Assembly: GCF_029893325.1 (NCBI RefSeq)
Contig: NZ_JARXWL010000004.1
Coordinates: 1-64,000 of the forward strand
Reading direction: 5' to 3'
Length of the DNA stretch: 64,000 nt
From: Enterococcus sp. PF1-24
GTDB lineage: Bacteria; Bacillota; Bacilli; Lactobacillales; Enterococcaceae
The notes beneath the pieces are model-generated. The model did not search any database. It was given only the letters and a program-made list of their open reading frames with translations, and was not told the DNA's origin. A program made the translations under genes and the position numbers. The stretch's first letter is position 1. The number at the start of each line of letters is the position of its first letter. Shown in pieces: positions 17,474-26,854 of the stretch.

Positions 17474-17794
17474 ATGAAATCTACAATTACTTTAGTAACA
17501 ATACTTATCTTTGCTGTTTTAAATTTTTATTTTTCAAGACAAATATCAAAAAGGGAAACGGAATATAAAAATGACGAAAGATGGAAAAAAATCCGACTTA
17601 AAGCAATTCAAACAAGTAATATATACTACAAAGTTTTACTCTTTATAATTGCTGTTTTAATAGGATGGTTTTCATTTGAAAAAACTAGTTATCCAATTTC
17701 GTTATCAATATGTCTAATTTCTATTTTTATCGTTGTTATAACTGGACAAATAATTGAAATTTTTGCTATAAAATATTATGATAAAAAAATATAA
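17474..17794 (+). CDS. Small membrane protein paired with the HTH regulator
   Basis: A 106-residue protein with three hydrophobic helices (about 5-22, 52-70, 75-98) and a charged cytoplasmic loop (KRETEYKNDERWKKIR). It is the usual partner of short YozG-like regulators; its biochemical role is unknown. Because no LanI or LanFEG is visible, it is one of few candidates for lantibiotic immunity, purely by position. It starts right after the upstream stop, with GGAGG overlapping the end of the regulator gene. Confidence 0.75.
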   Translation: MKSTITLVTILIFAVLNFYFSRQISKRETEYKNDERWKKIRLKAIQTSNIYYKVLLFIIAVLIGWFSFEKTSYPISLSICLISIFIVVITGQIIEIFAIKYYDKKI

Positions 17795-17802
17795 ATATTT
17801 AA

Positions 17803-17840
17803 AGGGTATGATTTTGATGTCATACCCTCTATTTTTTATA
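17803..17840 (+). terminator. Terminator of the HTH/membrane-protein pair
   Basis: A 9-bp perfect stem (AGGGTATGA at 17803-17811 with its complement at 17820-17828) followed by CTATTTTTTAT. Confidence 0.8.
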
Positions 17841-17952
17841 TCACTATCGCTTATCTTCACTGGTTACTTTCACAAATGAGAAAAATAAGTCTAATTACAA
17901 AATACGGATTATATTGTTATATACTAATATCAAAACTATCAATAACAAAAAA

Positions 17953-20082
17953 TCATATATTATATAAATTGAAATACTCTCCTTGTAAATTTATCAACTC
18001 CGAATGAGTACCACTTTCAACAATTTCTCCATCTTTTAAAACAAATATCATATCACAGTCTTTAATTGTCGATAGCCTATGAGCTATAATAATTTGAGTA
18101 CATTCAATTTTTTTCAAATACTTAACAATATTTTTTTCATTGATTATATCAAGAGAAGAAGTAGCCTCATCAAGAACGACTATTTTTGGGTTATTAATTA
18201 TTGCTCTAGCAAAAGCTAGTCGCTGTTTTTGTCCTCCCGAAACGTTCATCCCTAAATCTGATATCTGAGTTTCATATTTCATAGGCATTTCATCAATCTC
18301 ACTATCAATACAGGCTCTTCTGCAAGCTTTCAAAATTTGCTTATCAGAAATTTGTTTATTTCCCAATGTTATATTTTCTTTTATTGATTTATTAAAAAGT
18401 GTAACCTCTTGAGGAACGAAACCAATTTGTTTGCGCAACAACGGTTTATTAAATTCCTTTATATTAGTTCCATCATAATTTATTATTCCCGAATCAATGT
18501 CGTATAAGCCTAAAAGAATCTTTCCTAGAGTACTTTTACCAGATCCGGATTTTCCCACTAAAGCAATTCTTTGTCCTTGATGAATATCAAGAGAAATATC
18601 ATTCAATACCTTAGGTGAGTTTTTTCCATAAGAAAAACAGACATTAGAGAGAGATATGTTTCCATTAATTTTACGTTCCAATCTACTATTTTGTTCTATA
18701 TCAGTATCGAGAATATCAAAAATTCTTATTAAATAGGCACTTGCAACCGTAAAACTTGTACTTAAACCCGAAAGGGAATTGCCTGCAGAAAAAAAAGTAT
18801 TGGATAATGTTTGAAATGCGACTATGGTACCTAATGAAATTTTATTTTCCAAATAAAGCTTCAATCCAAAAAGGAGCAACACTAACGGGGAAAGAAAACC
18901 TAGAATTTCAGTAATATTTTCTGTACTATTTTGAAGTGTCATTTTCCTTTTTCCAATTTTTAAGCTATCCCCAAAAATTCTTTTCCATCTTTGACTTGTA
19001 TCTTTTTCCATACCACTTAATTTAATATATAGAATTGATAAAATAGTCTCTGACTGTAATCCCTGCAATTCTGAATTTCTGGATATTTCAAGAGTAGTCA
19101 ATTCTTTTAGTTTATTTTTAAACACAAAGACAAAAAACAAGTTTATTAATAATAAAACAGCAGATATTATTGATAATTCTATGGAACTATACACCATGTA
19201 TATACCTATAAAAATAATCAATCCGATATTTATAACTCCACTAATTATACTTTCAGAAAACAATTCCTTTAATACCGCAATACTATTCAGTCTATAGAGT
19301 AAATCACTCTGATTTCTAGTTTCAAAATAGTTATACGGTACTTTCAATAAATGAGAAAAAGTATTACTTGCAATTATACTCTCTATTTTTTGTGCCAATG
19401 CTATTTTGCTTTTCCCTCTAAAAAAAATAGAAAATGAATATATAGTGATCATTAAAAATAAAAGTAATATTATTTTTTCATCTGAGGGATCTACAGTTCC
19501 TGCCACTGTTAAGTCAATAAGATTTTGTGTTGTTATAGGGAGAAAAACCAGTAAAAAATATGAAAGTATAGACCAAAATAATGTACTAATTATTTTTTTT
19601 TTATTCCCATTAAATACTTTAAACAGTATTCGTACCCAAACATTTTTGGGTTTCGGAACTTTCACAAATGAGTCGTTAGGAACACATGTAATTATTATTC
19701 GGCTAAATTTCTTTAGAAATTCACTTTTACTTAATTTCATTCGTCCAAAAGTAGGATCAACTATATAAAAATCATTTTGGGTTCTGTTTTCTAATACAAC
19801 AAAATGATTTTTATTCCAATATAAAATGGCTGGCAACATTTCCTTTGTTAATAAATCAATATCATCTATAGCATAAATCTTTGTATTAAAACCTTTACCG
19901 ATCAATATATTTTTTATATCAATAACCTTCGTCCCATCCCTACTTGTTCCTAAGTCTCTTCTTATACTATGAATAGTCTCATAACTATCATAATAATTTA
20001 GAATCATTGCGATACAACATAATCCGCATTCATTCTGAGACATCTGGGAAACATATGGTACTTTTTTCTCCCATAAACTCAT
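17953..20082 (-). CDS. lanT: LanT: bifunctional lantibiotic ABC transporter and leader peptidase
   Basis: A 709-residue class II lantibiotic exporter. The N-terminal C39 peptidase has Cys19 (QNECG), His93 (NHFVVLE) and Asp109 (IVDPTFGRM), so it should cut precursors after the double-glycine. Six membrane helices follow (about 160-430). The ATPase domain has GKSGSGKST (Walker A), VSGGQKQR (signature) and VVLDEATSSLD (Walker B). It is the last gene of the lan operon, 34 bp after the second lanM, with ribosome site AAGGAGA. Both precursors carry a double-Gly-type site, so a single LanT may serve both, though some two-component systems use an extra protease for the beta peptide. Confidence 0.95.
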   Translation of the reverse strand: MSLWEKKVPYVSQMSQNECGLCCIAMILNYYDSYETIHSIRRDLGTSRDGTKVIDIKNILIGKGFNTKIYAIDDIDLLTKEMLPAILYWNKNHFVVLENRTQNDFYIVDPTFGRMKLSKSEFLKKFSRIIITCVPNDSFVKVPKPKNVWVRILFKVFNGNKKKIISTLFWSILSYFLLVFLPITTQNLIDLTVAGTVDPSDEKIILLLFLMITIYSFSIFFRGKSKIALAQKIESIIASNTFSHLLKVPYNYFETRNQSDLLYRLNSIAVLKELFSESIISGVINIGLIIFIGIYMVYSSIELSIISAVLLLINLFFVFVFKNKLKELTTLEISRNSELQGLQSETILSILYIKLSGMEKDTSQRWKRIFGDSLKIGKRKMTLQNSTENITEILGFLSPLVLLLFGLKLYLENKISLGTIVAFQTLSNTFFSAGNSLSGLSTSFTVASAYLIRIFDILDTDIEQNSRLERKINGNISLSNVCFSYGKNSPKVLNDISLDIHQGQRIALVGKSGSGKSTLGKILLGLYDIDSGIINYDGTNIKEFNKPLLRKQIGFVPQEVTLFNKSIKENITLGNKQISDKQILKACRRACIDSEIDEMPMKYETQISDLGMNVSGGQKQRLAFARAIINNPKIVVLDEATSSLDIINEKNIVKYLKKIECTQIIIAHRLSTIKDCDMIFVLKDGEIVESGTHSELINLQGEYFNLYNI

Positions 20083-20116
20083 TTCTTTCTCCTTTACTAC
20101 TTTATGATCGTTATCC

Positions 20117-22945
20117 TTAAGAATTATGAAATACTTCCAAACTCAATATAGATGGTAAATTAGGATTATTCGCTCTTAAAAGAACATATCCTAATCCTGA
20201 TGTTCCAGTCATAAAATCGTCTATAACTCCATTACCATGCTCAAATCCATCTAGGATTCCTTTGTCAGAAATAACTTTTAGTGTGCTAGTAAGAATGATG
20301 CTACATTTTTTCATAATATCTTCATTCCTTTTTCTCTTAGCAACTTCAATTAAAATATCAACAACGCCTATATTTCCATGACATAAACTATTATTTGCAT
20401 TTGCATCATACTTGGCAAAAATTGATTCTATAATATCTCTATAACGCACATTAAAAAAGGCATTATTAGATGACCTAGCAAGCAATATCCCAGGTGCACC
20501 ATAACACCAATATTGCGGATCATTCACTCTTAATTCTTCTTCACGTTTATCTCTCCAATTTAAAATGTTACTATCAAACTCTTTATCTTCTAAACATTGT
20601 ATTCGATTGGTAATCTGTTCAAATTTTGCTGGTTTGTACATACTCAAATGGTTAAAAGCAAGATAATATCCTGCAAATCCATGTGCTAATCCCGTTTCAA
20701 TCTTTTCATAATTTATCCTTAAAATCAATATTTCACCTAGCTTTTCAGCATAACTAAGAATTAATGGATTCTTCTCAATTTCATAAATATTACATAACAT
20801 TTGAATTACTCCCGAAATTCCTCCAATATAATCAAGATCTAAACTTTTAGTTACATCTATTTGATTAATATCATTAAATAATTCTTCCAACAAAATATCA
20901 AATTTATCTTTAGCACTCTGAGTCCCATACATAGCATAGATATTGTAGTAAAGATATATAAATGCTGGTTTTCCATAAAACACTGAAAAACATGGCAAAC
21001 TTTGTAATTTTTCTCCCCAAATATTCTCTAAACCTTTTAGACTAGCTTCCGCTAATTTCCGCTGAGATAAATTATTAGTTTCTTTAGACAGCAAAAACAG
21101 AAAAAGTACACTACCAAGTCCACCATATAAAGTTGGACTTAGAGGTGAAATAAAAAAGTTTTCCCCCTCATTATTAAGAGTAATCCATGTACACTCAGTT
21201 TCATTTTTCGCCCAGATAGCTGATTTTCTGAAATACTCACCTATTATATTTGCATTATCCTTAAATGAAAGATTATCCTGTATACTTATTAATTTATGCT
21301 TATCATTATTTTTTGTAACAAGTTTATTGAATTTATTAATTTTTAAAGTTGCTGCAAAAGATAACTCAATATAATGTTTTTGAAGATTGATAAAATCATC
21401 ATTTATCATATCTAACCTTTCTCTTAATATCTCCTTTATCGTTTTATTGAAATATCCCTTTATTTTTTCTCCTGAAAGAGTTTCTAAATCTTTCGAATTA
21501 TATCGACAAACGAAATACGGAATATCTCTTTCATATAAACTTGCTACCTCTAACTCAGCTACTTTCTGTTCTAAAATAGTTTTCTGTTCTGTTCCTTTCA
21601 AAAAATTAAATATTTTTCTATAATTATTTTCTGAATTCAGATAGTTAGGATGCTGTGTTGCAGTTAATAATTTCCCATAAATATGTGTAGGCTTAATAAC
21701 TTGTCTAACTTTCACATTTTCAAATTTAATGCTATCGAATTTATTTTTTAATATCTTCTTATTTTTTATAATTTGGTGACAACAGTCCAAGAATCCGTTC
21801 AATATCTCATCAGTATAGTTCAAAGGATTAACTATATTTTTCCCAATAGTAAATCTATTTTTATCAATATTACTTACCACAAATTCTGACACTACTTCCA
21901 TTTCATCACTGTTCTGGTTAATAATTTTTTGATTCTTAATTTTTTTTGAAATTTGTCCTCCATCTGAAAATGTGGCACTTAAATCTATGTCAATCATGGA
22001 CTCCTCAATTGGGAGCGGAATAATCATAGTGCCAAATACTGATTGTCTAATATTCATCCAAAAATTATTAATTATTTCATCATTTAAATCAAATGAATTA
22101 TTGGTGAATAAAGTTTCTAAATCAACTACAACTGGGTTACTACCACAAGCTATCAAATTCTCAGAATGTATATCCGTACCATTAAATACACTAAAAACAC
22201 CTAAAATTGCGCCTAATCTATAATAAAACTTATCTGCATCAGAAACACTTTTACCCGGAACGCTACTAATAAACTCTTGATACCCATAATCTTTTTTAGA
22301 AACTATTTTTGGAGCCCTTATTTTGTACTTCAAATCAGAATTTATTAGTTCAACTATTCTTAAATAGATTTCATCTGTTTCAATAGAATGCGGCTTATAC
22401 ACGATTTTAAAGCCATCATTAACAACAAAAAACAAAATATTTTTACCAAAATTATGAGAATCACTACTTGGAAATATAACGCTTTCTATTCTATTAATTT
22501 TATTACAAAATATTTTTTCAATTTCACAGATATCTAAAATCATCCTTTTTATAGCTATCAATACATTTTTATTATGATAATTAATTTTTTTTTCTATTAG
22601 CAATTTTAATATTGGATATCGGTTTAGAATTTTATCTATATTTTCTTCATTCCTAAATTTGGATACATAAAATTGATAACGTTCCCATTCGTTAGCTCCT
22701 TGTAACGGTTTTTCAAAATTCATTTCTTTAATAAGTGTTTTTACAGTTAATTGAACAAGTTCTTCTTTTATTTTATTAATTGACTCAAAAACAATATTTT
22801 CTATATTCATTTCAAAAAAATATGTATTTTGTAATACTATTAACTCTTTTTTCAAATCTTTCTCTGCTTCACTCAAAATAGGAGAAAAAAATTCATCGAA
22901 AGCTCCATATTTGTTATATTCTAAATGATTATGGTTTTTCATCAT
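20117..22945 (-). CDS. lanM: LanM lanthipeptide synthetase (next to the beta precursor)
   Basis: A class II lanthipeptide synthetase of about 942 residues. The N-terminal DUF4135 dehydratase region phosphorylates and dehydrates Ser/Thr; visible blocks include KIVYKPHS and NGTDIHSENLIACG and VVDLETLF. The C-terminal LanC-like cyclase has the zinc ligands Cys at about 814 (WCYG) and Cys-His at about 855-856 (LCHG), plus GLAHGFAGYY. I start at ATG 22945 after GGAAGGTG; a more upstream TTG overlaps that ribosome site. It follows the beta precursor gene and probably modifies that peptide. Confidence 0.95.
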   Translation of the reverse strand: MMKNHNHLEYNKYGAFDEFFSPILSEAEKDLKKELIVLQNTYFFEMNIENIVFESINKIKEELVQLTVKTLIKEMNFEKPLQGANEWERYQFYVSKFRNEENIDKILNRYPILKLLIEKKINYHNKNVLIAIKRMILDICEIEKIFCNKINRIESVIFPSSDSHNFGKNILFFVVNDGFKIVYKPHSIETDEIYLRIVELINSDLKYKIRAPKIVSKKDYGYQEFISSVPGKSVSDADKFYYRLGAILGVFSVFNGTDIHSENLIACGSNPVVVDLETLFTNNSFDLNDEIINNFWMNIRQSVFGTMIIPLPIEESMIDIDLSATFSDGGQISKKIKNQKIINQNSDEMEVVSEFVVSNIDKNRFTIGKNIVNPLNYTDEILNGFLDCCHQIIKNKKILKNKFDSIKFENVKVRQVIKPTHIYGKLLTATQHPNYLNSENNYRKIFNFLKGTEQKTILEQKVAELEVASLYERDIPYFVCRYNSKDLETLSGEKIKGYFNKTIKEILRERLDMINDDFINLQKHYIELSFAATLKINKFNKLVTKNNDKHKLISIQDNLSFKDNANIIGEYFRKSAIWAKNETECTWITLNNEGENFFISPLSPTLYGGLGSVLFLFLLSKETNNLSQRKLAEASLKGLENIWGEKLQSLPCFSVFYGKPAFIYLYYNIYAMYGTQSAKDKFDILLEELFNDINQIDVTKSLDLDYIGGISGVIQMLCNIYEIEKNPLILSYAEKLGEILILRINYEKIETGLAHGFAGYYLAFNHLSMYKPAKFEQITNRIQCLEDKEFDSNILNWRDKREEELRVNDPQYWCYGAPGILLARSSNNAFFNVRYRDIIESIFAKYDANANNSLCHGNIGVVDILIEVAKRKRNEDIMKKCSIILTSTLKVISDKGILDGFEHGNGVIDDFMTGTSGLGYVLLRANNPNLPSILSLEVFHNS

Positions 22946-23047
22946 TATCACCTTCCTTTTGTCTCTCAACTTATTAGCTTCAAAATTATTTTAGAAATTA
23001 ATTTTGAAGCAATGCTCTTAAGTGCCTTTATTTTCTCTATACACAAC

Positions 23048-23077
23048 ATGGAAACATGCATATAAGCATGTTTCCAT
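23048..23077 (-). promoter_or_regulatory. 12-bp hairpin after the beta precursor gene
   Basis: A perfect 12-bp stem (23048-23059 with 23066-23077, 6-nt loop) lies 11 bp after the precursor stop. No T-run follows on the minus strand, so it is better read as a stabilising or partial-attenuation structure that raises precursor over synthetase expression. Confidence 0.6.
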
Positions 23078-23088
23078 ATAACCCAGCA

Positions 23089-23280
23089 TTATGAACAGGA
23101 TTGTGTGCAAACAGATGTTCCACAAACTTGTCTCGTTACAATTCCTGTAATAAGACCACAAACCCATGAAGATGCAGTGACTCCCCCACCGGCATTATCC
23201 ATTTGGATAAGCTCTTGGAGTTCTTCCTCTGGAATAAGACCAGATTTTGAATTAATTAGTGCTTTTTTTTCTTCAGACAT
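23089..23280 (-). CDS. Lantibiotic precursor, beta-type (LanA2)
   Basis: A 63-residue precursor. The leader (about 1-32) is acidic (PEEELQELIQMD) and ends NAGG(G), a double-glycine cleavage site. The core of about 30 residues has four cysteines (41, 53, 58, 62) and ten Ser/Thr, with two late C-terminal rings set by TSVC and TQSC. The CGTSVCTQSC end resembles the CPTTKCTxxC end of haloduracin beta and lacticin 3147 A2, which form pores after the partner docks on lipid II. Ribosome site GGGGGT precedes ATG 23280. The core is not one I recognise as a described lantibiotic. Confidence 0.88.
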   Translation of the reverse strand: MSEEKKALINSKSGLIPEEELQELIQMDNAGGGVTASSWVCGLITGIVTRQVCGTSVCTQSCS

Positions 23281-23336
23281 CTTTTTACCCCCTTTCAGTA
23301 TATTTTGGTTTTTTTCCGGGAACCATTAACCCAAGC

Positions 23337-26300
23337 TTATTCACTTATTAGTATATTAGGCATATCAACATTGGATTCTCGTAAAAGCGTATATCCAATG
23401 CCAGAAAGTCCTGTCATTATTCCTAAAGTTTCTGTCCCTCTATTTTCTAAAGATTTCCACTTAGAATTTGATAATGTATCATTGAAAATATTTACAAATG
23501 TGTTATTACATTTTTGAATTAGTACAGTATCATTTTTATATTTTGAATACTTTCTAATGATTTCTAATAACCCTAAATCACCATGACATAGAGTCAAATT
23601 AAAACCAAATCCCTTCTCTACAGTAGTATGAAATGCTATCTCAATTTCATCATCAATTTCCATATCTGTGTATCCAAATTCTTTTAAAAGTAATCTACTC
23701 AATAATATTCCTCCAGATCCATTACACCATCCATAGGATAATGTATCTTTGGCAATAGATGTATACCAATTTTTAGCACTATCGCTATATAAATTACGCT
23801 CATACTTCAACGCATAGTTAATATAAACTAGACATTCTTCTTTTTTAGTTAAGTAATATATCTTAGCTATAGCAACACAGATTCCTGCGTTACCATGCGC
23901 GAATCCTGTAGAAATATCTCCTACAGAACTTTTCCAGTATACTTCTTCTTTTTCTAAGTCTATAACAGCATTCTTTTTTAAATGTTCCCAACATTTTCTT
24001 AGAACTTTTAAAATATATTTCTTTAATACTGTATCTTTAGTATCACGATATATACTATAAAAAACGTTTATAGCCCCAGCCACTCCACTAATTACATCGA
24101 AGTTTGTATCATAATCAATATTTACTTCTATACATTTCATATACTTGAAAATATAATCACTATACTCTTCTTTTTCTAGAATCTTTTTCATTTTATATAT
24201 AGAATATAGATTACCGGATAATCCATTAAAACCACCTATTAAGTTACCTTCTAAATCTTCCACTGTCTTCATTTCACTAATAACAGAGTTAATAGAATCC
24301 TCAGCCCAAGCCAGCATTTTCTTATTTTTAGTTATTTTTCCTAGATTTCCAAGAAACAAAGAAATTCCAGAATTTCCTAAATAGAAATCTCTTCCGACAG
24401 GAACTATTTCATGAATAACTTGATTCTTTTTTTCAAGAATTGTACTGATCCAAGTTCTTTCATAGCAACTCTCATTTTTTAAACATATACTTTTTTCCAT
24501 TAAATACTTTCCTATGTCAATGGCTGTGTTTAAACAAGTCTCCAACTTAATTGTTTCTGCATTTTCACTCCTATCATTATCGAATTTAATAAATGTAAAA
24601 TCTTTTTCAGGGCTATATTTCTTTCCAAAAAAAGAAATATTTAGAAACTCTAGTTGTCTTTCCATATCAATAGAGGAAAATCCTAATATCTTCTTTATAG
24701 TGTTATCTAAAGGAGATTCTAAGAAAAAGTTTTTTATCTCTCCTTTTGATGTAATCAAGTCTTTACTATCGGTATTCACAGTAAAATAAGGAACATCTCC
24801 CAATAATAAATCCTTGTATTCAGCCTGTACTACATTTCTCTGATCTATATCAGATCCTATTGCTATTCTCTTTAAAATTATATTTCTAGAAAATTCATCT
24901 TGAAAAAAATCTGGATGTAAGCTAGTTCTATACAGCTGAGTATAAACTGAAGTATTTCTATATAAAAATCTAACAGGTACATTCAAAAAATTTTTTCTTA
25001 TGTGTTTTATAAATGTTTCTCTATTATCAATGATCCATTTATACATTGTTTCAAATCCAGCTATAATTTCCTCGAGAAAATCTTTAGCATACTCTATTTT
25101 TTGTCCCATTCTTGGTAAATTTTTCTCTATTTCTAAACTACTATCCACTCTTTCTAGTTTAAATTTAGATTTTGTATTTTCTAATTTATAACTCAAAAAA
25201 GGACTTTCTTGTTTAGAGTCTGCACCTAGGGCACTTATATCAACAAATTGATTCCCATTACCAATCATTCTCGGAACCAATCCAGTCCCATATATTGAGT
25301 CAGAAATAATTTCAGCTGCATGTGTATGTACATCTTTTTTTTGCTCTTTTCTGTATACTATAGAACTAGAAGAAAATAGGGTCTCTAAATCTATAAAAAC
25401 AGGATATTCCCCCTCAGCAATAATGTTTTCATGATGTAAGTCCTTACCATTTAAACTGTGAATTAAAGCCATTAGACTTCCAAATCTATAATAATACTTT
25501 CTAATTTGTCCAAGTGAACTACAATCCAAGTCATTTACATATTCACTCCAACCATAAAATCCTTTATTTATAATTGTAATCTCTCTTTGCTTTTCAATAT
25601 TTAATGGAATTGTTTCATTAATCCATGAGATTAACCCGTAAAATTTTTCATCAATCATTAAACTATGTGGTTTATAAACAATTTTTTTCCCATTTTCAAA
25701 TGAAATTATTGCAACATTTTTACCGCCATTATGAGTGTCTCCATGATTTAGAGAAATATTAATGATATTCCCTAGTGCCCTTCCTTCATTGAAAGCAAGA
25801 GTAAGCTCACAATAATCTTTACTAGTATGGTCTATTATTTCCTCAAAATAGCTCAAAAAAAGATTAATTCTAAGTTGGATAAATTTGACCAATGGTTGAT
25901 ATAACTTATATACATCTAATAAATATTTTTCATTTGTTTTCATTTCATTGGCTGCAAATTCTTGTAACGTGATATCATTTCGTTTTTCTTGAAATTCTTC
26001 ATCAAGCAAATTAGTTTCTAAGATTAGTACTCTGTATGATAAGCTCCATATAAATTCACACAAATTAATTAGAAACTCAACTTTATATTTTTCATTAAAT
26101 TGTATTATTTTTGATGAAAAAATACGGTCTATTCTCATCTGATTAGAATTCAAAAAAGGAAGGAAAAAAGAAAGGTATGGTATGTTTTTATCTAATAAAA
26201 ACTTTGCTATTTCAGATCCGTAGTCAACCTCAAAATTACTTTCTAAATTTTCTTCCGCAATACCTTTCCTCGCTTCTTCATCAAAAAAATTTTGAAGTAT

Positions 26301-26369
26301 CATTTCTAATTCTTCAGTATTACATTCTGGAAATAATGATTTCCAATAAAAAAAAATATCCTGCTCCAT
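23337..26369 (-). CDS. lanM: LanM lanthipeptide synthetase (next to the alpha precursor)
   Basis: A 1010-residue class II synthetase with the same plan as the other: DUF4135 dehydratase (KIVYKPHSLMID, NGKDLHHENIIAEG, FIDLETLFSSSS) and a LanC-like cyclase with zinc ligands Cys882 (WCNG) and Cys928-His929 (LCHG) and GFAHGNAGI. The two LanM proteins are clearly diverged, which is the rule when each handles one peptide of a two-component lantibiotic. ATG 26369 is preceded by AGGTGG with 7-nt spacing. It follows the alpha precursor across a 140-bp gap that contains a 15-bp hairpin. Confidence 0.95.
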   Translation of the reverse strand: MEQDIFFYWKSLFPECNTEELEMILQNFFDEEARKGIAEENLESNFEVDYGSEIAKFLLDKNIPYLSFFLPFLNSNQMRIDRIFSSKIIQFNEKYKVEFLINLCEFIWSLSYRVLILETNLLDEEFQEKRNDITLQEFAANEMKTNEKYLLDVYKLYQPLVKFIQLRINLFLSYFEEIIDHTSKDYCELTLAFNEGRALGNIINISLNHGDTHNGGKNVAIISFENGKKIVYKPHSLMIDEKFYGLISWINETIPLNIEKQREITIINKGFYGWSEYVNDLDCSSLGQIRKYYYRFGSLMALIHSLNGKDLHHENIIAEGEYPVFIDLETLFSSSSIVYRKEQKKDVHTHAAEIISDSIYGTGLVPRMIGNGNQFVDISALGADSKQESPFLSYKLENTKSKFKLERVDSSLEIEKNLPRMGQKIEYAKDFLEEIIAGFETMYKWIIDNRETFIKHIRKNFLNVPVRFLYRNTSVYTQLYRTSLHPDFFQDEFSRNIILKRIAIGSDIDQRNVVQAEYKDLLLGDVPYFTVNTDSKDLITSKGEIKNFFLESPLDNTIKKILGFSSIDMERQLEFLNISFFGKKYSPEKDFTFIKFDNDRSENAETIKLETCLNTAIDIGKYLMEKSICLKNESCYERTWISTILEKKNQVIHEIVPVGRDFYLGNSGISLFLGNLGKITKNKKMLAWAEDSINSVISEMKTVEDLEGNLIGGFNGLSGNLYSIYKMKKILEKEEYSDYIFKYMKCIEVNIDYDTNFDVISGVAGAINVFYSIYRDTKDTVLKKYILKVLRKCWEHLKKNAVIDLEKEEVYWKSSVGDISTGFAHGNAGICVAIAKIYYLTKKEECLVYINYALKYERNLYSDSAKNWYTSIAKDTLSYGWCNGSGGILLSRLLLKEFGYTDMEIDDEIEIAFHTTVEKGFGFNLTLCHGDLGLLEIIRKYSKYKNDTVLIQKCNNTFVNIFNDTLSNSKWKSLENRGTETLGIMTGLSGIGYTLLRESNVDMPNILISE

Positions 26370-26460
26370 AATATTGCCACCTACTTTAAACTATATTTTA
26401 TAAACAAACTCTAGTTTAGAAATAAATTCATTAGCCTATATTCTTATCGGTAAACACTTT

Positions 26461-26497
26461 AACAAGAAATTTGGTAAAAATAACCAAATTTCTTGTT
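26461..26497 (-). promoter_or_regulatory. 15-bp hairpin after the alpha precursor gene
   Basis: A perfect 15-bp stem (AACAAGAAATTTGGT at 26461-26475, complement at 26483-26497), 13 bp beyond the precursor stop, without a T-run on the minus strand. Probably transcript stabilisation or partial attenuation before lanM. Confidence 0.62.
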
Positions 26498-26509
26498 ATC
26501 TAAACTAAA

Positions 26510-26749
26510 TTACCATAACTGACATGCGGCACTACACTCTTTTGTTACAGAACAGAAGTAACCTTGATTTCCCCACTTCTTACTAAAATAAATTCCACAT
26601 AGTGAATTAGTAAGATCTAGTGTCCCACCTGCATTTTGATTCATATTTTGGTCAGTAATCTCTTCTAAAATAACACCTGCCGAAATATCATCTTTTAAAT
26701 TTTTTTTAAATCTAATTACAGGATTTCTTTCATATTTTTTTGTATTCAT
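26510..26749 (-). CDS. Lantibiotic precursor, alpha-type lipid II binder (LanA1)
   Basis: A 79-residue precursor. The leader (1-42) ends NAGG, a double-glycine site. The 37-residue core contains four cysteines and the segment GNQGYFCSVTKEC, which matches the mersacidin-type lipid II-binding ring (C-S/T-x-T-x-E-C) and the GNNGAWCTLTHEC of lacticin 3147 A1. The essential Glu is Glu71. The N-terminus TLDLTNSLC gives a ring unlike the known alpha peptides, and the peptide ends QLW after the last Cys. I start at the second ATG (26749), 8 nt from AGGAGG; the ATG at 26755 is too close. First gene of the operon. Confidence 0.88.
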   Translation of the reverse strand: MNTKKYERNPVIRFKKNLKDDISAGVILEEITDQNMNQNAGGTLDLTNSLCGIYFSKKWGNQGYFCSVTKECSAACQLW

Positions 26750-26854
26750 CAGCATTTCCTCCTTTCTTTATATATTAAAAGTCCACTCGTACCATTTTTT
26801 TCAATCATATGATATAATTTAGTAAATTATAATCAAAGAAAGGAAAATACAAAT
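26750..26854. promoter_or_regulatory. Divergent lanA/rgg control region
   Basis: A 105-bp spacer between the alpha precursor and the right-hand Rgg gene. It holds a 10-bp palindrome ATCATATGAT (26804-26813) joined to TATAAT (26813-26818) for the plus-strand regulator. On the minus strand I see no consensus -35/-10 pair for lanA, as expected of an activator-dependent promoter. Confidence 0.5.
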
